Shown: piece after piece, positions 1 to 8,829 of the stretch
Layout: each line of letters opens with the position of its first letter
How positions within the stretch are numbered: position 1 is the stretch's first letter
Assembly: GCF_900112195.1 (NCBI RefSeq)
Contig: NZ_FOKR01000003.1
Location: forward strand, 267,329-331,328
Direction: 5' to 3'
Source of the DNA: Butyrivibrio sp. YAB3001
Lineage (GTDB): Bacteria; Bacillota; Clostridia; Lachnospirales; Lachnospiraceae
Length of the DNA: 64,000 bases
Translations under genes and position numbers: made by a program
Notes under the pieces: generated by a model
Told to the model about the DNA's origin: nothing
Seen by the model: the letters and a program-made list of their open reading frames with translations, nothing else
Database searches by the model: none

Positions 1-4
1 GCAA

Positions 5-1153
5 TTATCCATTTCTTTTGGGCGGCTTGGGTCCCATAAACTGATAAAAATATGTCTTTATCATGCCGTTATAAATTTTTCTGTTCTTATCGGCCTTTTT
101 GCCAATGAACTTCTCTGCCTGCTCATATCCGGTAATAAGATACATTGACCAGGCATCAAGTTCTTTATATCTTGCGCCAATTGTTTTATAGAGAGCAGGA
201 AGTTCTCCCTGATCTCCGATTCTCTCTCCATACGGAGGATTGGTTATAATAAAGCCATATTTTTTCCTATGGCTAAGATCTGCTATATCCCTTGCCTGGA
301 AATGTATCATATGATCCACTCCGGCCTTCTTAGCATTAATACGCGCGATATCAACCATCTCAGGATCAAGATCATATCCCTGGATATCTGTTTCCACATC
401 GGTGATTATCTCATCCTTCGCTTCATCAATAACATCCTTCCAATTCTGAGGCGTAATAATGTGTTTCCAGCTTTCTGCAGTAAAATGCCTGTTCATTCCC
501 GGAGCTATATTTGCTGCCATCATAGCCGCTTCAATAGGTATAGTTCCGCTTCCACAGAACGGATCAACAAGTATTCTGTCCGCATGCCATGGAGTCAGCA
601 TTATCAAAGCTGCTGCAAGGTTTTCCGCAATAGGAGCCTTGGATTCAAGTTTTCTGTAGCCTCTCTTATGTAATGAATCGCCTGTTGTATCAAGAGCAAC
701 AGTAACCTCATCTTTCATAAGAAAAACTCTTATAGGGTAGCTTTCAGCATCTTCTTTAAACCAGTCAGTATGATAGTTTTGTTTTAACCTTTCAACTATA
801 GCTTTTTTTACGATAGACTGAATGTCAGAAGGGCTAAAGAGCTTACTCTTTACACTGGATGCTTTTTTTACCCAGAACTTGCCACGCACAGGAATAAATT
901 CTTCCCATGGAAGATTTTTTACTCCCTGGAATAATTCCTCAAAAGATTCTGCATGGAAGTTTCCCACTTTAATAAGTATTCGTTCAGCCGTCCTCAAACA
1001 AATGTTGGCACGACAAATAGCGTCAGCGTCACCTTCAAAGGTTATTCTGCCGTCTGCAACCTCAGTAATGTCATAACCAAGGTCAATAATTTCTTTTTTT
1101 AGTACCGCCTCAAGCCCAAAATGGCATGGGGCTATTAATTCCATTTTTCTCAT
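5..1153 (-). CDS. THUMP-domain class I SAM-dependent RNA methyltransferase (RlmL/YpsC type)
   Basis: Probable rRNA guanine-N2 methyltransferase acting on 23S rRNA in the cytosol. The 382-residue protein has an N-terminal THUMP-like region (about residues 1-160, with the conserved CLRTAERI segment) followed by a Rossmann methyltransferase domain. The SAM-binding DPFCGSGT motif lies near residue 200 and the catalytic NPPYGER motif near residue 310; both are diagnostic of this family. Length fits the short Firmicutes YpsC form rather than the fused Proteobacterial RlmKL. The start at 1153 gives MRKMEL; an inner ATG at 1144 is possible, and neither has a strong ribosome binding site. The gene is complete, its stop lying four bases inside the window. 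Substrate base is inferred from family only. Confidence 0.88.
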   Translation of the reverse strand: MRKMELIAPCHFGLEAVLKKEIIDLGYDITEVADGRITFEGDADAICRANICLRTAERILIKVGNFHAESFEELFQGVKNLPWEEFIPVRGKFWVKKASSVKSKLFSPSDIQSIVKKAIVERLKQNYHTDWFKEDAESYPIRVFLMKDEVTVALDTTGDSLHKRGYRKLESKAPIAENLAAALIMLTPWHADRILVDPFCGSGTIPIEAAMMAANIAPGMNRHFTAESWKHIITPQNWKDVIDEAKDEIITDVETDIQGYDLDPEMVDIARINAKKAGVDHMIHFQARDIADLSHRKKYGFIITNPPYGERIGDQGELPALYKTIGARYKELDAWSMYLITGYEQAEKFIGKKADKNRKIYNGMIKTYFYQFMGPKPPKRNG

Positions 1154-1183
1154 AATTATGGATTATAACATAATTATCTTCTC

Positions 1184-1239
1184 AAAAAAATATAAGGACA
1201 GTTCTTTTAACTCTTTTAATAACAAGTTAAGAACTGTCC
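1184..1239 (-). terminator. Intrinsic terminator after the PL9 gene
   Basis: Perfect 11-bp arms (1196-1206 and 1229-1239) form a hairpin about 15 bases past the pectate lyase stop. Read on the minus strand the hairpin is followed by a T-rich run (TTATATTTTTTT), so it should end the PL9 transcript before the methyltransferase gene. Confidence 0.85.
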
Positions 1240-1254
1240 CTATAATGTTTATTT

Positions 1255-4200
1255 TTATCTTGTAATCAGAATACCATTGTTGTCAAATCTGTATCTGTGG
1301 AACCACACATAAACTGTGCAGTTTCTCACCATGCGACCTCTCAGATCAAAATATCTGATTCCGTCATCAAATTCAACAAAGCTGCTCTTAACAACCTGTC
1401 CGCAGTTGTTGATATAATAGGTATTTCCACACTCTTCTACAAGCATATTTCTCTGAAGGACGCCTTCCTCATCAAAATAGTAAGTAGAAAGAAGTCTGTT
1501 CATAAATCCCTTTACAGCCCTTCCATCAAGTCCAAAGTAGTAGGTCTTGCAGTCTACTGTCACAAATGATAAACGTGTCATTGCTCCATTTTGTCCAAAG
1601 AAATACTTATCTCCATGAATCTTCTGAAGGCCTGTCAGTGTCTCTCCGTCATTGGTGATAAAGTAAGTTCTTCCCCACCATGTAACGAATCTTCCCTCTA
1701 TTTCTTTTTCCTGCGGCTTTTCAGGTTCATCCGGTGTCTCAGGTTCATCTGCTTCTTCTTTTTCTTTATCCTTGTCGGCATCTTCATCTGAGCCTGTGAT
1801 ATCTCTTTCTCCTGTAGGAGCGCTATATTCACCGCCAAGACTTGCAACTACTTCACTGCAGTTAATTCCGGCATCTGAAAGAGCATTTATTCCGGCGTCG
1901 CTGAGTTTTAAGAAATCTCCAAGATTTACTTTGCCATCAGCCCCTCTAAGTCCTGCCGCAACAGCATATGGGTCAGAAGCATTTGCATAAGGAGCATCAA
2001 GAGAAACAAACCATTCATCAGTTGCAGTAAGTCCATTAGCGTTTGCTGCTCTGCCATCCATCCAGTAGAAGTTGTGATTCCCATATACTTTTCCTGAATC
2101 CTGACTTCCCTTTAACTTGAAGTTCTCATTTTTATCAGTTCCTGATGTACGGTATGACATTACACCATTTACGTAATAATCTGTATTAGCAGCATCATTA
2201 GTATAAAGAGCTACGTTATTGCTGCCATTGTTGAATGACATGCTGTTATATACCTGAATATCAGGGCCTGAGTTTGAATCAATTCCTTTTGCCTTATTAC
2301 CCCAGGCTACAGAATTGATAAGCTTATGAGCGCCAGCAATGCTTGAACCGCCCATCTTAAATCCATTACCGTTTCCTTCACTTTTTCCATCAAGGCCATA
2401 ACCATTGGCAAATGCTACGCAGTTCTGGATTGTAACCTGACCTATGCTTCCTGTCTCAACCTTTGCAAATAAATCCCATCCGTCATCTGCATTATTATAA
2501 GAAATACATCCGTCAAATACTATTCCATCCCCGCAAGTAAGTTTTGCAGCAAAACCGTCCGCATCTTCATATCCAGCATCAGCATTTCCATAGGATGTGC
2601 AGTTAAGGATAAGGTCGTAGCTTGGCCAGAATTCTCTTGTGTCTGAACCAAGATATCTGCTTACCTGAATACCTGTATTGCCATTTTCATAAGCTCTTAC
2701 ATCTTCAAGAGTAATATGACTTCCTGAAATCTGAATTCCCTTATAAGAGTTTCCGGACTTTGTGCAGTCTATTCCTTTGATGTGCCAGTAATCTCCTGCA
2801 AAGATAAAGCCTGCGCATGCGCTGTTAAAATCAAAAACAGCTCTTCCGTTCTCTGTTTCCATTCTTATAATTTTTGAAGGAGTTCCGTCAATTCCTCTTT
2901 CTACCTTAACCGTATCTGTAAGGCTGTAAACTCCTGTTTCAAGAACAATAGTCTGTCCCGGCTGAACATGCTTAACTGCTGTATAAACATCGACAGGGCT
3001 TTCCTTTGTTCCCTCTCCATCACTTGTTCCTGTAGGAGAAACATAGAGCTTTTCTTCACTGTTTATCACTGAATACTCAACAACATGCTCAAATTCTGCA
3101 GTCTCATAGGAAGAAAGAATCTTAGACTCATCTTCCTCAGGATGAAAATCAGCATTAGGTGTGAATGTGACTGTAAATGTATTTGTGCCCTTTACAAGTC
3201 TTGTCGCCTCGCATACAACTTCTCCGGCCTTTACTTCTTTTGCATCAATTAAAAGCTTTTGATTCTTATCTTTTACAGAAAGAATACCATCTGCATTTCC
3301 TGTGTACATAAGCTCATATCTTGCTGTATTTGAATAAGATGCAGATATGATCTTATAGTTTGGAGCAACCATTGTTGCAGGCTTAGCTTCAGCCGGTGCG
3401 TCATCTTCAGGATTTATGATATCAAGTGTAACGTCGCTGAATGTTGCCTTAAAGGTTCTTGATGCAAAGAAACCAACATAAATATTTTCGCTGTCAAGTT
3501 TTGACAAAGCCTGTGTATCATAGAATTTCTTTGTAGATATTGCATTATCATTCTCATCAAGATAGCTTACAAAGAAGCCAGTATTATTCTTCTGAATTCT
3601 AAGTCTTACTTTCTCTATAGGGTTCTCAATTGTTCCCTGAGCTTTTCCACCTGACTCTTTTGCAAAAAGATTATAAACTCCAGTTCCGTTTGCACCACAG
3701 CTTGTTTCAAGTGTATACATTGAACTTGAAAACTCACCCTGTACTGTAGCTGTATCATTTGCTTCAAGTCTTGAAAGATTTTCAGGTGTTACCCCAATCT
3801 TTTCCTGAGCGCCAAGTCCGAGTTTCATGGAAATCTTTGTACCTGTCTCATCCTTGGTTGCTTCACTCTTCTCGCTGTCGTAATAGTATTCTACCTTGGT
3901 TCCTGATGCCATATATGAGTTATTCCAAAATACGCTGGCATCGCCATTTACTCCCACACGGTCAGCAGCCATAAGTCCAAAGCCTTCCTGTCCGTTTGTA
4001 AATGTCCAGGAATCAATTGTAGCTGTAGCAGTAAGTGTGAAGTTCTTATCTGCCGGTATCTGTGTGTAGTAGAAGGAAAGTCCATCCGTTGAAGCCGGCA
4101 CAAGCTTTCCCTTATTTCCGATATTCCATACTGTAACAGAACCATCCTCGTTTACTGATGCCCCTGTATTTACTCCTTTTGAAACACCCTGTCCAAAAGC

Positions 4201-6840
4201 TGAGAATATCCATTCACGCTCGCCTTCTTCAGTAACCATGATCGTCATTGTATTTTCTTTTGACCTGTCATCATCTCTTGCAGCGATCAATGTAAATTCA
4301 TACTCATGTCCTACATTTAATCCCACAAATGCATATTCATACTCAGTCTTATTGTCAACATCTGCCTCTTTGGCATTAACAACTGCCTTAGACATTGCTG
4401 TCTTTTCGTCTGTCTTGTCGGCAGCATATAAAATATAGCTTGTTGCTTCCGCAACAGAATAAAACTTAACTGTAACCTTGCCGCTTCCCCTGTTTACTGC
4501 ATTTTTAAATTCAGGCTGTGCAAGTGGAAGTGTGAAAAGAAATTCATCTGATTCTTTACTTTCTTTTGCTTCGCTTTCATCCTCTCTTGTAAGAGATGCT
4601 GCAAAATGGTATGTTCCTGTCTTTTTAGGCGCAAAGCTGAAGCTAAATTCCTTTTTCTCAGCTGATGAAGATAAAGAAGTCACTTCCTCATTCTGTTTAT
4701 CAAACATAGTAACTGTCAGCTTATCTCCACCTGCCAGGCCAACAACTGCATCAACTGCAACTTCTATCTTGCCTTCATCTTTTTTATCAAGAGAAACACT
4801 TTTTATAACCGGGGCTTTAACCTTGCTCCACTCTGCTTTTTCTACTTCAGCAGGTGCTCCATCCGTCACTTCAACCTTGAATATGTAGTTATTGCTTGTG
4901 GCAGAGCCGAGATAGTAAGTTCCGGCTTCTTCAACTTTAAGTGTTGAAATGTATGGGCTATTCTTGGTATAAGTTCCCTCTGTAACACAAACCTTGTTTC
5001 CGCTTCCATCAAGTATAGCCATCTGACGGTTGTCATCTCCGCCCTGTGCCCACCATACTTTTACAGTAGCTTCACCTGATGTTGTGAATTTAATTGAGTT
5101 TTTCTCAGGCGTAGCAGCTCCGCCAAAATTGATTCTCTGAGTGGCAGAATAATCATCTTCCCAGGTTTTCTTGCTTGCATCTACTTTAGATTTTGCCGAA
5201 TAAACCAATGTAAAGTAATTATCTGTTCCAACTCTCTCAGTCTCACCATCAGCCTTTGCGCCTGCCGCAAATGTCGAAAGAGCATCTGCTTCCACAGAAT
5301 AAACTACCGCCTCTTTCTCATCATCCTGCTGCTTTGGTTCTTCTTTCTGAGCGCCCTTCTCAACCGTAATTTCAACTGTTTCATCGGAAGAAATACTAAC
5401 TGTACCATCAGATGTTATTGCATAATCATCTGCTCCCTCCAAAGAAAGTGAATATTCAAAGCCCTTTGCCAGAACTGCTGAAAACTTTCCATCTGTCACA
5501 GCTGCCTTTACTTCTTTGCCGTTCTTAATATTTGTAAATACTATGTCAAAAGAACCTTCCAATCCGGAGCTGCAAACCTTTCCTGAAAGGTTTGCATATT
5601 CAGCATGCTCACGAATCACTCTTGCCACTACAAGCTTTTCATTAGATGAAAAGATCTTGTATTTTGCATCCTTAGCCGGATAAAAGAACATCTTTGACAC
5701 AGTTTCTTTTCCCAATGAATGAGTTTGATATGAATCATCAGAGGCATCATTTAAATTTTGGAAATGAATGTCTGAATCAAGCCCGTTACTTGCAACATAA
5801 GCTGTAATAGTGTCATCCGCTCTACAATCAACTGCCAGATATACTGCATCGGTGCTGTTCTTATTGCAGTATAGGTATCCGCTGTACACATTTCCTTCGG
5901 AATCCTTAAGAGAATTCTCATCATACCTTGTGAGAGAATTGTTAATGGTTCTCAAACGATGATATGTAGTAAAGCCTCCGTCTTCAAAAACAAAGTCTCC
6001 ATCATCCAGGCTAAAGGATGTGATATTATTCCCGTTTGTTCCGGCTTCTACTGAGTAAAAGCTGTTCATTATCGCTGCATCAAGTCTGTTATTGAACTCT
6101 TCGCCGAGATTTTCTGCACCAAAATCCCATACATCAACCTTTGAATCGTCAAAAGATCTTTCTGAAACGATATCAGCTTTTACATCCGTTTCTTCGCTAC
6201 CTTTTGTATCCTTCTCTGTGTCCTTGTCAGACTTTTCCTTATCTGATTTATCTTTATCCGTTTTTTCTTTATCTGTTTTATCTTTATCTGTTTTTTCTTT
6301 ATCTGTTTTTTCTTTATCTGTTTTTTCTTTATCTGTTTTTTCTTTATCTGATGCTTCCTTATCCAGTTCTTCTTTTTCCGAAGATTCTTTATCTGTTTCT
6401 TCTTTTACCGGCTTTTTATCTCTGGCAAATTTGTCATCTTCATCCTTGTTAGGATCAACATCGCCAGAATCCTCGCCACTGCCTTCTCCGGCATTTTCAG
6501 AAGATTCATCAGAATCAGATGTCTTTTCATCTTTGACATCCTCACCATCTGTCAAAGCGCCATCAGACTCCTTATCCTCACCTGCATTACCTTCACTGGC
6601 GTTTTCAGTGCCGCTTTCTGCTTCATGGGACTTATCATCTGTGTCTTCCACAGAAGCCTCATTCGTACTCTCGCTGGTCGCCTCTTGGATCATTTCGTCA
6701 TTATCAGCATTGTTTTCGTTGGCAAACGCCATTCCCCCTGGCATTGCTGCAGAAAAAGACGAAAACACCATAGACGCAGCCATGATCGAAGCGAGCGTTT
6801 TACTCCCAAAACGCCATCCCCACTTTCTGCCTTTGTTCAT
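1255..6840 (-). CDS. Secreted, wall-associated multidomain pectate lyase (PL9 beta-helix)
   Basis: Extracellular lyase expected to cleave polygalacturonate by beta-elimination. The start is set at 6840, preceded by GGGAGGATGCAAA; an upstream in-frame ATG at 6897 lacks a site. The 1,861-residue product has a signal peptide (about 1-40), a long acidic linker (41-210) with KEKTD pentapeptide repeats, beta-rich and FnIII-like modules (about 215-1250), a right-handed beta-helix (about 1265-1670), and C-terminal aromatic cell-wall-binding repeats (about 1710-1861, YYF..G motifs). The helix carries DADGFAAK and ADDGWD near residues 1427 and 1453; their Asp spacing (0, 24, 25, 28) matches the calcium-binding aspartates recalled for Dickeya Pel9A, and GFKMGG near 1493 supplies the likely catalytic Lys. 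No sortase motif is visible; the wall repeats are the probable anchor. Two palindromic operators lie upstream. Confidence 0.87.
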   Translation of the reverse strand: MNKGRKWGWRFGSKTLASIMAASMVFSSFSAAMPGGMAFANENNADNDEMIQEATSESTNEASVEDTDDKSHEAESGTENASEGNAGEDKESDGALTDGEDVKDEKTSDSDESSENAGEGSGEDSGDVDPNKDEDDKFARDKKPVKEETDKESSEKEELDKEASDKEKTDKEKTDKEKTDKEKTDKDKTDKEKTDKDKSDKEKSDKDTEKDTKGSEETDVKADIVSERSFDDSKVDVWDFGAENLGEEFNNRLDAAIMNSFYSVEAGTNGNNITSFSLDDGDFVFEDGGFTTYHRLRTINNSLTRYDENSLKDSEGNVYSGYLYCNKNSTDAVYLAVDCRADDTITAYVASNGLDSDIHFQNLNDASDDSYQTHSLGKETVSKMFFYPAKDAKYKIFSSNEKLVVARVIREHAEYANLSGKVCSSGLEGSFDIVFTNIKNGKEVKAAVTDGKFSAVLAKGFEYSLSLEGADDYAITSDGTVSISSDETVEITVEKGAQKEEPKQQDDEKEAVVYSVEADALSTFAAGAKADGETERVGTDNYFTLVYSAKSKVDASKKTWEDDYSATQRINFGGAATPEKNSIKFTTSGEATVKVWWAQGGDDNRQMAILDGSGNKVCVTEGTYTKNSPYISTLKVEEAGTYYLGSATSNNYIFKVEVTDGAPAEVEKAEWSKVKAPVIKSVSLDKKDEGKIEVAVDAVVGLAGGDKLTVTMFDKQNEEVTSLSSSAEKKEFSFSFAPKKTGTYHFAASLTREDESEAKESKESDEFLFTLPLAQPEFKNAVNRGSGKVTVKFYSVAEATSYILYAADKTDEKTAMSKAVVNAKEADVDNKTEYEYAFVGLNVGHEYEFTLIAARDDDRSKENTMTIMVTEEGEREWIFSAFGQGVSKGVNTGASVNEDGSVTVWNIGNKGKLVPASTDGLSFYYTQIPADKNFTLTATATIDSWTFTNGQEGFGLMAADRVGVNGDASVFWNNSYMASGTKVEYYYDSEKSEATKDETGTKISMKLGLGAQEKIGVTPENLSRLEANDTATVQGEFSSSMYTLETSCGANGTGVYNLFAKESGGKAQGTIENPIEKVRLRIQKNNTGFFVSYLDENDNAISTKKFYDTQALSKLDSENIYVGFFASRTFKATFSDVTLDIINPEDDAPAEAKPATMVAPNYKIISASYSNTARYELMYTGNADGILSVKDKNQKLLIDAKEVKAGEVVCEATRLVKGTNTFTVTFTPNADFHPEEDESKILSSYETAEFEHVVEYSVINSEEKLYVSPTGTSDGEGTKESPVDVYTAVKHVQPGQTIVLETGVYSLTDTVKVERGIDGTPSKIIRMETENGRAVFDFNSACAGFIFAGDYWHIKGIDCTKSGNSYKGIQISGSHITLEDVRAYENGNTGIQVSRYLGSDTREFWPSYDLILNCTSYGNADAGYEDADGFAAKLTCGDGIVFDGCISYNNADDGWDLFAKVETGSIGQVTIQNCVAFANGYGLDGKSEGNGNGFKMGGSSIAGAHKLINSVAWGNKAKGIDSNSGPDIQVYNSMSFNNGSNNVALYTNDAANTDYYVNGVMSYRTSGTDKNENFKLKGSQDSGKVYGNHNFYWMDGRAANANGLTATDEWFVSLDAPYANASDPYAVAAGLRGADGKVNLGDFLKLSDAGINALSDAGINCSEVVASLGGEYSAPTGERDITGSDEDADKDKEKEEADEPETPDEPEKPQEKEIEGRFVTWWGRTYFITNDGETLTGLQKIHGDKYFFGQNGAMTRLSFVTVDCKTYYFGLDGRAVKGFMNRLLSTYYFDEEGVLQRNMLVEECGNTYYINNCGQVVKSSFVEFDDGIRYFDLRGRMVRNCTVYVWFHRYRFDNNGILITR
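6231..6350 (-). repeat. 15-bp in-frame tandem repeat in the PL9 gene
   Basis: Eight consecutive 15-bp units run from 6231 to 6350, encoding the pentapeptide KEKTD and close variants (KDKTD, KDKSD). Four units at 6291-6350 and one at 6261-6275 are identical in DNA sequence. Because the unit is a multiple of three, gain or loss of copies would change linker length without breaking the frame. Confidence 0.9.
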
Positions 6841-6949
6841 TTTGCATCCTCCCAATCTTTGTTGAAATGTAAGGTCGTTCATTATTACACAAAGCACTCA
6901 GTAAATGTATCTTTCTGCAATATCATTTGAGAATTTATACTTTCTTAAT

Positions 6950-6967
6950 AATGTAAACGCTTACATT
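6950..6967. promoter_or_regulatory. Palindromic operator, proximal, PL9 promoter (LacI/CcpA-type)
   Basis: AATGTAAACGCTTACATT, 110 bases upstream of the PL9 start. The inner 14 bases (6952-6965) match the catabolite-responsive-element consensus TGWAANCGNTNWCA at every position. The site is also 16/18 identical to the palindrome over the GH105 promoter (30334-30351), so a pathway-specific LacI-family repressor is an alternative to CcpA. Confidence 0.75.
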
Positions 6968-7203
6968 TTCTTGTAAAACGTGCCTTTATCTTAGCATATA
7001 AATAATGACGAAAACAAGAGGAATAATCGAGTTTCTTTCATCGAAATCGCTTTATTTTAGACAAAGTTCACAGGCGATTTTTGTGCATTTGGCACAACCC
7101 AAATAGGCAATTGCTATGTTGCTGACGATATCTTGTTATTGCCATATATTACAATAGCTCTCAATCGTCAATTCTATGGGATTTATCAATAATTGAAGGA
7201 AAT

Positions 7204-7221
7204 AATGTATGCGCTTTCATA
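7204..7221. promoter_or_regulatory. Palindromic operator, distal, PL9 upstream region
   Basis: AATGTATGCGCTTTCATA resembles the proximal site (13 of 14 cre consensus positions in 7206-7219). Its centre lies 254 bp from the proximal site, close to a whole number of helical turns, which would allow looping by a tetrameric or paired regulator. Function is inferred. Confidence 0.5.
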
Positions 7222-7380
7222 AGAACTGGAAATTAACTATGAACTAAATATAGTTTATAAGAAATTATAAACAAATTATAAACTCTCGGATAAGACATCT
7301 AATAATATATTATTGGATTTGAAATTTAATAATGCTTTTTTCTGAAAATTCATTAAGTATACATGATCAAATATAATTTT

Positions 7381-7420
7381 AGACAAAAAGAAAAGTCATT
7401 CACCGAAATGAATGACTTTC
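7381..7420 (-). terminator. Intrinsic terminator of tRNA-Arg
   Basis: Arms AAAGTCATTC and GAATGACTTT (7391-7401 with 7410-7420) form a hairpin just past the tRNA 3' end, followed on the minus strand by TTTTCTTTTTG. It would terminate the tRNA transcript. Confidence 0.85.
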
Positions 7421-7427
7421 TAGCGAG

Positions 7428-7501
7428 TGTGCGTGACAGGATTCGAACCCACGACCTTCTGGTCCGTAGCCAGACGCTCTATCCAGCTGAGCTACACGCA
7501 C
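7428..7501 (-). tRNA. tRNA-Arg (anticodon ACG)
   Basis: The minus strand folds as a full cloverleaf: acceptor stem GTGCGTG/CACGCAC with discriminator A, D arm GCTC..GAGC, anticodon stem TCTGG/CCAGA around loop CTACGGA (anticodon ACG, read as ICG for CGN Arg codons), and T arm around TTCGAAT. The T stem has three G-U type pairs, which is tolerable. The CCA end is not encoded (the following bases are CTC). Confidence 0.96.
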
Positions 7502-7582
7502 TTATTAAGCTCGACAACAAAATATATTATATTTATCTCCCGCTTTTTTGTCAAGCTTATTTTTTATTTTTCTACGCAACTT

Positions 7583-8719
7583 TTATGTCGCAGTTGGCGA
7601 ATACCCTTTTTCTGCCTTTTCTGCAGCCTTTGTCTGTAGAACAAGTCTTTCCATATCAGGTCTTGCAAATTCAAAACAAGCCATGATCTTAGGGGAAAAT
7701 ACACCACATTCGCCATTCTTGATCATTTCATATGCTTTATCTAAAGGATAAGCCGCCTTATAAACTCTGTCACTTACAAGAGCATCATAAACATCTGAGA
7801 TTGCTGTAAGCTGAGCTGCAATCGAATTTTCTTCGCCTTTTAGTCCATCAGGATAACCGCCGCCATCATATCTCTCATGATGATGTCTGCATATATCAAG
7901 GCACAGCTCATTATATTCTTTATCCTGAACATCCTTGATCATCTCTATTACTTCGCTTCCCCTGGTGGTATGAGACTTCATAACCTCAAATTCCTCATTG
8001 GAAAGACGTCCAGGTTTAAGCAGAATTGAATCGGGAACAGAAATTTTCCCAATGTCATGCATCGCAGAAGCCTGAGTGATTACATCTATAAGATGCGGAT
8101 TAAGACCAAGTTCCGGATAATTATTCATCGCTGTAAGAGCAAGCGTTCGCACAAAGCCCTTTATTCGCTTCAAGTGATAACTGGACTCCATACTTCTAAA
8201 CTCAACGATAGTAGCTATCGTGTCGATAACTCTTTCATTACTGTTTCGAATACGTTCTTCCTGCTTCTTTAAATAAACAAACTGCTTCTTAAGAACTCTT
8301 GTCTGATCATCAACCTGATCCTCAAGGTTATTCTTGGAATCAAAAAGTTCAACTGTTCTTGAAACTCGTTTATCTACAATGACCGGATCAAACGGCTTAT
8401 GGATAACATCGGCAGCACCCTTCTGATAGCTGGTACGCTCCGCCTCTGTAGAAGTATCTGCAGTGATCATAAGGACAGGAATGCTGTCATTAAGATTATC
8501 CTTGCTCTGCATTGCCTCAAGCACTTCATAGCCGTCCATCTGAGGCATGACAATATCAAGAAGAATAGCGGCCAGCGCATCTTCATACTGCTCGATCATT
8601 TTCATAGCTCGAACACCATCTCCTGCCTCTAGGATATTGTACTTATCTCTGAAAATCTCTCCAAGAATCCCTCTGTTGATCTCATTGTCATCAACAATCA
8701 GAATTGATCGATCAGCCAT
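7583..8719 (-). CDS. Response regulator with HD-GYP domain (probable cyclic-di-GMP phosphodiesterase)
   Basis: A 378-residue cytosolic signalling protein. Residues 1-120 form a receiver domain with the acidic pair DD at 10-11, phospho-acceptor Asp55 in LLDIVMP and the KPF loop near 108. A coiled linker (about 130-160) leads to an HD-GYP domain with the metal-binding HDIGK motif and the full family signature HHERYDGGGYP. HD-GYP proteins with these residues hydrolyse cyclic-di-GMP, so phosphorylation probably controls second-messenger breakdown. A GGAGG site seven bases ahead fixes the start. No histidine kinase is adjacent, so the input is unknown. A PilZ protein at 61415-62065 is a potential effector of the same messenger. 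Confidence 0.92.
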   Translation of the reverse strand: MADRSILIVDDNEINRGILGEIFRDKYNILEAGDGVRAMKMIEQYEDALAAILLDIVMPQMDGYEVLEAMQSKDNLNDSIPVLMITADTSTEAERTSYQKGAADVIHKPFDPVIVDKRVSRTVELFDSKNNLEDQVDDQTRVLKKQFVYLKKQEERIRNSNERVIDTIATIVEFRSMESSYHLKRIKGFVRTLALTAMNNYPELGLNPHLIDVITQASAMHDIGKISVPDSILLKPGRLSNEEFEVMKSHTTRGSEVIEMIKDVQDKEYNELCLDICRHHHERYDGGGYPDGLKGEENSIAAQLTAISDVYDALVSDRVYKAAYPLDKAYEMIKNGECGVFSPKIMACFEFARPDMERLVLQTKAAEKAEKGYSPTAT

Positions 8720-8739
8720 CTACGCCTCCTGATAATTAT

Positions 8740-8790
8740 CCGGTGTGCTGATATGCCGGTATTTGATAATACGGCATATCAGTACACTGG
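8740..8790. other. Long hairpin between the thiolase and HD-GYP genes
   Basis: Arms of 19 bases (8740-8758 and 8772-8790) pair with two mismatches around a 13-base loop. It lies directly upstream of the HD-GYP ribosome binding site and downstream of the thiolase stop. There is no T-run on either side, so it is more likely an mRNA end-protection or processing structure than a standard terminator. Confidence 0.65.
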
Positions 8791-8829
8791 TCATAAACAA
8801 ATTCTAAAAATCAGTTTTCGGTATCTTTT

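Larger units (their letters stand above)
6841..7380. other. Gene-free upstream region of the PL9 gene
   Basis: About 540 bases with no credible coding sequence. It holds two 18-bp palindromic operators (listed separately) and AT-rich DNA. A possible minus-strand promoter is TTTACA (6978-6983 on the plus strand as TGTAAA) with an 18-base spacer to CATTAT, which would place the proximal operator between the -35 and -10 boxes; this promoter call is weak. Nothing else is recognisable in 7222-7380. Confidence 0.5.

Noticed and set aside
6092..6865. Long open frame antisense to the 5' end of the PL9 gene
   Set aside because: It is Ser/Leu/Phe-rich because it mirrors the acidic KEKTD repeats; the sense frame has signal peptide, ribosome binding site and domains.
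7583..8719. Operon of HD-GYP gene with the upstream thiolase
   Set aside because: A strong hairpin and unrelated functions separate them; co-transcription cannot be supported from sequence.
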